Assembly (NCBI GenBank): GCA_003956705.1
Contig: QZCP01000257.1
Location: forward strand, 124,001 to 188,000
Direction of reading: 5' to 3'
From: Brevipalpus yothersi
Taxonomy: Eukaryota > Arthropoda > Arachnida > Trombidiformes > Tenuipalpidae
Length of the DNA: 64,000 nucleotides
Part shown: positions 59,241-64,000 of the stretch, in pieces
How positions within the stretch are numbered: position 1 is the first letter of the stretch
Layout of the letters: each line of letters starts with the position of its first letter
The notes under the pieces: model-generated
What the model saw: only the letters and a program-made list of their open reading frames with translations
The model's database searches: none
Told to the model about the DNA's origin: nothing
Made by a program: the position numbers and the translations under genes

Positions 59241-60530
59241 ATCATTTTGCTCTAAATCAAAGCATAATTAGAGTCGTGATTGTTTCTAATACATACATTT
59301 TTAGAAATTTTTATTTTTTCCATGGTGAAACTGACAGTTAGAATTTTGATTTAACTACGAGATTACTCATGATTTGTTACCAATCTTTTTGTGTTGCCTA
59401 AGCATTTTAATTTAAATTATTTCTTCCTCAATCATCAGCTTCATTCTTCAAAGATCTCATTTGATATTCAATAGATTCTACTGATTCTTTGCTGCTTCTA
59501 AGAGTTTGGCAAAATTAGAAGCAGGAAAGAGCAACATGATCTTTGTCTCTCTTGATCTTTTCTGCTCATAAAATAGTAAATTAGTAAAAGTGATCAACAA
59601 AGCGTATCATCGATCAATATTAGAAATCTTGTTAGACGGACATCCTACCTTATTCTTCACCACAGTCTATTCTTTAAAAAGTGAGTTTTTTTGAGTAAAA
59701 AAAAAGTTTACTCTTCTCACAGGGTTCTCCTATGAAAACTTCAACACCTCTCCAGAAAATGATGCCCTAGTATCTCAGATACTCAAATAGAAGGTAGAAA
59801 TTCATTGGCACGAATAATAGTCACAAATAAAAAAGAGAAACTTTTTTCAAAAAACTTTTTTTCTCTCAATCAGCTTCACTAGATGCCCGGAAGGGGTCGC
59901 TTTTGCTTAATTTTGCTCAAGTCTTGACTGCGAAGCAACAAAAATCAAATCATTAACATTGATGCTGGTTAGGAGTGTAGATCAATGTTGGTGGTTCATT
60001 CGATCAATTCCTCTCTTAATTCGATCAATTAAATCGTGTACCACCAATCAACTGTGTTGTGCTCAATTGTGGTGGATCTCAGTATTGATGAGTTGAAGGG
60101 AATTGATGTTCTTTTGCATAAGGAAAAAGATGCTAGCAAGTGGCTGTAGTGGCTCAAGTCCCGGTTAGATCATCTTTCTCTCTTCTCTCATCTTTCTGTT
60201 GTTCTCTGTTGTTCTTGAGGATAATCTCGAAAAGATGTTTTTACTGGATGAGTGAAAAAATTATCAGCAATCATCGTTCGATTAGTGAACACAATAATGT
60301 TGAGGGAATGGACGTTATTTTTTTGTTTGTTGGTGATGAAAAATTGTTTTAATTTGTTCTAATGTATTGCGGCATCAACTGCATTCGATCGAAAAGTTTT
60401 TTTGTCATATATTAATCAATAATTGAGTTCAAATTTTCTTCTTCTTAATCGATATCATCGTTTTATTTTTATCATCACTTTTTAATCGATCGTTTCTTTA
60501 CTGAAACCAAGTCGGACAAGATTGACTATC
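59241..60530. other. Intergenic, no gene seen
   Basis: AT-rich with short open frames only; presumably holds the Kv-beta 3' end and the promoter and leader of the p140Cap/SKT-like gene. Confidence 0.5.
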
Positions 60531-62743
60531 ATGGGCTTAGGATGTGCTTTAATTAAATCTGCTACTGGATCATCAGGATCAGCAAGTGGTGGCTCAACCA
60601 CTGGTCCTCAACAGCCGGCATCAGTTGGTGCTCGATCTCGTCCTGATGTTGCCAATAATCATCCTCATCAACATTCTCATCAGCATAAATCTGATGCTTC
60701 CAACATGAATCAAGGTACTTGAACTCACACATTATTCGAAACGAATTGAGTCTGTTTGCAAATCGATAATCATCTGTATGTGAGTGTGTGTGTTTGCATT
60801 TTGTAGCTAAATAATACCATTCAAATGACTTGAAAAACAATTCATTTCGAATAAGTTCGTTGAGTCTTACTTCTCATCATGAAAATTTTCGAGAAAATGT
60901 TCTCGAATGAAAACTCTAGCTTTTCAATTCGTTCGATAGTTCTTCGAAATAGCTTCCCGATTTCAGGTTACAAAACATTACAATATGTGTGATTTGTTTT
61001 CTGTTTGAATATAATTTTTAAGCATGATCAGTTTGAGTGTGCAATTATTCATCGAATATTCACAATATTAATTCTAACTTCGATTGTTGATTGAGAATTT
61101 CGATTTGAAAGTTTCTCGCTTTCTAATTTTTCCTCCTTTCTCACTCACTCACTTTCAGCTCATAATGAACAACAGGCAGCCCGTATAATTAACCAGCAGC
61201 AGCAAATAAAATTCCAAATTCATCCCCAACAACAGTCCATCAGCTCCTCACAACAGCAACACCATCATCAACAGCAAGCTCAAAATATCTATCAACATCA
61301 ACAGTCAACTCAAACACGACGTGCCAATGCACCCCAGCCTCCGGTCAGTAACCATCAGGTCATCAATATGAACCGAGGCAGTACTCTTCCCAGCCAACCG
61401 CATCAATCAGTATCACAATATCACTTTCCTCTCGTGCCATCGAGCGTTTTCGATGAAGATCCGGGCATCATGTCAGAAGTGGAAACTTCAGCAACTGGAT
61501 TCCGTCGATCAACAAAAGCTCGTGCCTCCCTGCCCATCGTACGAACGCCCTCAAAAACACAGGATCGCTCACTAGGCTTGGTTTTCTTACAGTATCGAAA
61601 TGAAACCAAACGCGCATTGTTACCAAATGAAATCACTTCTGTAGATACAGTGAGAGCTCTTTTTGTCCGCTCATTTCCTCGCCAACTTACCATGGACTAT
61701 CTTGATTCTCGTCATGTTCGAATCTATATACATGATCCAGCGAAAGATATGTTTTATGAACTAGAAGATCTCCGTGATGTTCGTGATCGCTCAGTTCTTC
61801 GAGTGTATGAGCAAGATGGTGCAAACGGCCCATGGTTACCAGTTGGAAGTGCTAAGCCAATGGTTAATGCTCAGCAAGCTCAGATGGGCGGTTATCATGA
61901 TGCGGATCCCAGCTACTTTTCTGAGCCAGAATTTGACAGTGAATATCAGAATCAACATATTCATAGAGCTAAGAAAGGTTTACCTCCTCCATCACTGCCT
62001 ACGTCTGCCGCTCAATCTCAATACTATGGCACAATTATTATGCCAGGGATGAGACCTGGCATGATGATATCTCCCAACTATTCACATCTTCCAGGTCGTG
62101 GACCTTCTCCTGCCACTGTGATAAGGCCATCACCACCCCTCTCCGTGGCATCGGATCGTTCTAAACCCTATCCAGGTATTCAATTATCTTCTTGTCCCTA
62201 TATATTGATATGAAACACTTGTCAATCATCTTTCTCTTTGAATTTCCGCTAAACTTTCATGATGCCTCTTTCCACTGTTCATCAAAAAAAGTTGTCCTCA
62301 TTCCTTAACTATATATAATTCTAAGCCTTACAACTTCCAGTGTGGTTAAGAAAATTACAAATAACTCAACATTGCTGGTTATCAACCACGTATTTGACCT
62401 CAAATTGGTGAAAAATAATATTATTTTCACTAACTTGTTTGCGTTTGAGTTGTTCGTTCTTCATCATTTTCTTGATTTCATTTATTTGCTTTATGTTAAG
62501 CAGTAGTATTTTGTGGTCTCTTCCTTTTCCATTCAATAACATTACTCTATCATCTATTTCATCTATCCTCTATCTTCAACTTACTAGGTTATTCGCAAAC
62601 TTTACCTCGTGGAACTCATCTTATGGCTAACTTTTCCAATATCCAAGGGAATGAGACTCCCATAACACAACAAAATATTCAAATGAATCCTAGACAGCAA
62701 CCAGCTAGCACTCAGGCTCTCAAAAAGACAAAAGAACCTTTAG
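60531..62743 (+). CDS. p140Cap/SKT (SRCIN1/KIAA1217) homologue, 5' part
   Basis: Scaffold of the actin cytoskeleton and Src signalling. Three exons are visible: 60531-60714, 61159-62175 and 62588-62743. The last ends in a donor with an open phase, so the gene continues past the window; 452 codons are seen. The protein begins MGLGCALI, a myristoylation/palmitoylation-type start. Then a Gly/Ser/His stretch and a Gln/His-rich region (about 64-115). The conserved AIP3-type domain spans about 198-280: an LQYRNETKRALLP start, then TSVDTVRALFVRSFPRQLTM, one of the most conserved blocks of SRCIN1/KIAA1217, then an ELEDLRDVRDRSVLRVYE end. A Pro/Ser-rich segment with PPPSLP and PSPPLS motifs follows, as in Src- and SH3-binding regions of the family. 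No coiled coil is reached in this part. Confidence 0.88.
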
Positions 62744-63115
62744 GTACTAACACTTGAATTCTAGATACATCACCAACTCTCCCTAGTAACTTACATCCTT
62801 TCCTTCAACCTCTTGATTATGATCTAATATATCCTCTCCCTTGGCTTCATTTTTTATCTTGGAATTTTTCTCCCACCTTATTCCCTTCTCTGATGGTATA
62901 TATATATAAATTCAGTTCTCATTTTCGTTATTCATACCTAAATTCTGTAGTCATACTCATTATGCGCTTGCTTTCCAAACGCTCACATCTCCAACTCATT
63001 CGCTCCTGTGACTTTTTCTATCTCTTTCTGCTCTTGTTTCTTTCACGCCTCATGCCCAAACAGCTTCTCTTTCTCGAAGATGAAGAAGGTTCACGATCGA
63101 TGCAGAGCATTTTCC

Positions 63116-63192
<77 letters not shown>

Positions 63193-64000
63193 CTTGGTGA
63201 AATATTCTTCTATTTGGGATTGATCATTTCGTATTTACCTTCTCTGTTGGACAAGTCTTACCTTCTTCTGGTAGTCACTTTATATTCGCTGATGCTATTT
63301 CGTTAGGTTCATTGTTCTGCGGCATTATCAGAGAATTTGGTTTCGAATTGATTCAATGTATGATCGGAATAGTAAAACAAAATTCGTTATGATAGGCCTC
63401 CTCCTCTTATAAATTCCTATTTTCAAGAGCTCTCAAAATTACTCAATCAGTTATCATATTAAAATAAGAGTTGATGAGCTATTTCAAAATCTCTGACTAC
63501 CTCCTATTTTTTGTGGATTTCCGTTTCAATCTCACCACCATTTTTTGAAGAGTTTTTCATCATCTCGAACGCTGTCTCATCCAAGATACCATAGAAACAA
63601 TTGAACATTTTCTCATCAATAGACAATTGTTGTGTAATTTGCAAATTTTCCATCGTAAATGATACTCACCTGTCTCCTTACATATACGATCTGAACGGAT
63701 CCATCTTGGCTAGTCTCCATTCCATTCCATTTTCAATCACCCAAGAGTTACTTGAGCAATCTCGAAGTTCAATCTCTCTTTCGAGGCCTTTAGAACTTCT
63801 GCTCAAAATGAAACCTCATCTTTTCGCATGTATTCTTCTTTTTTACCAACAATCGACCACAACTGACAAGAAAGAAAAACATTCTGAAATCAGATATTCT
63901 GATACCGAGCTGAAATCCATCATTCCCTTCTTTTGTAATCTTTATTCATTTTCCATTTTTCTTCGTTGCAACTCCTATCATTTCGAGTCTTAACATAGAT
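62744..64000. other. Intronic/downstream DNA of the p140Cap/SKT gene
   Basis: No further exon of the gene could be picked out. A (CT)n-(CTTT)n tract lies at 63120-63192. Open frames here are Ser/Leu/Phe-rich by composition and are not called. Confidence 0.5.
63120..63192. repeat. Compound (CT)n-(CTTT)n microsatellite
   Basis: About 26 CT units followed by about five TTTC units, the same compound structure as the repeat at 1507-1598. Confidence 0.95.

Noticed and set aside
1..64000. Search for CRISPR arrays, bacterial operons, riboswitches and rRNA
   Set aside because: The window is eukaryotic with spliced genes; no spaced direct-repeat array, rRNA or convincing tRNA was seen.

Overview
This is eukaryotic nuclear DNA, about 35% GC by eye. 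Genes are dense, introns are mostly short (about 60-250 bp) with GT-AG ends, and protein-coding genes lie on both strands. Product types (an excitatory amino-acid transporter, a lineage-specific seven-helix GR-like receptor, a trypsin-like protease homologue with a mutated triad, a Kv-beta/Hyperkinetic subunit, a DOCK6/7/8-type exchange factor, a p140Cap/SKT homologue) point to an arthropod. The compact introns and AT-rich, dinucleotide-rich DNA fit an acariform mite best. The mite call is an inference; no species-diagnostic marker is present.

Layout: 1-2.1 kb is repeat-rich and geneless. 2.17-7.64 kb is a non-LTR retrotransposon with an intact endonuclease-reverse transcriptase ORF placed first, followed by two long ORFs that overlap each other in different frames; one is RG/RS-rich, the other carries zinc-finger motifs. 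7.7-11.8 kb is intergenic. 11.84-13.75 kb (-) is an EAAT/SLC1 transporter. 16.6-18.1 kb (+) is a GR-like seven-helix receptor. 19.38-20.41 kb (+) is a secreted inactive serine-protease homologue. 21.22-28.79 kb (-) is eIF4G in 15 exons. 31.77-32.56 kb (+) is a DTW-domain tRNA modification enzyme. 34.57-35.45 kb (+) is ARL1. 38.08-39.66 kb (+) is a BTB-BACK protein. 42.40-52.00 kb (+) is a DOCK-C family GEF with an antisense gene for a secreted acidic Gly-rich protein nested in its third intron (43.70-44.61 kb, -). 53.06 and 55.61 kb (+) are two paralogous 119-aa four-helix membrane proteins. 56.38-57.02 kb (-) is a single-pass membrane protein, divergent from the Kv-beta subunit at 57.69-59.24 kb (+). 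60.53 kb to the window end (+) is the 5' part of a p140Cap/SKT homologue.

The genes are not an operon or pathway cluster; they are ordinary neighbours (translation: eIF4G; tRNA modification: DTWD; Golgi traffic: ARL1; cytoskeletal signalling: DOCK and p140Cap; neuronal excitability: EAAT and Kv-beta). The most unusual locus is the retroelement: gene order opposite to the usual gag-then-RT arrangement, an apparent dual-coding region of about 1.3 kb, and a 5' array of small hairpins with one compensatory base pair. Exon coordinates were read by eye from splice signals and reading-frame continuity, so individual boundaries could be off by a few bases even though every multi-exon model closes in frame.
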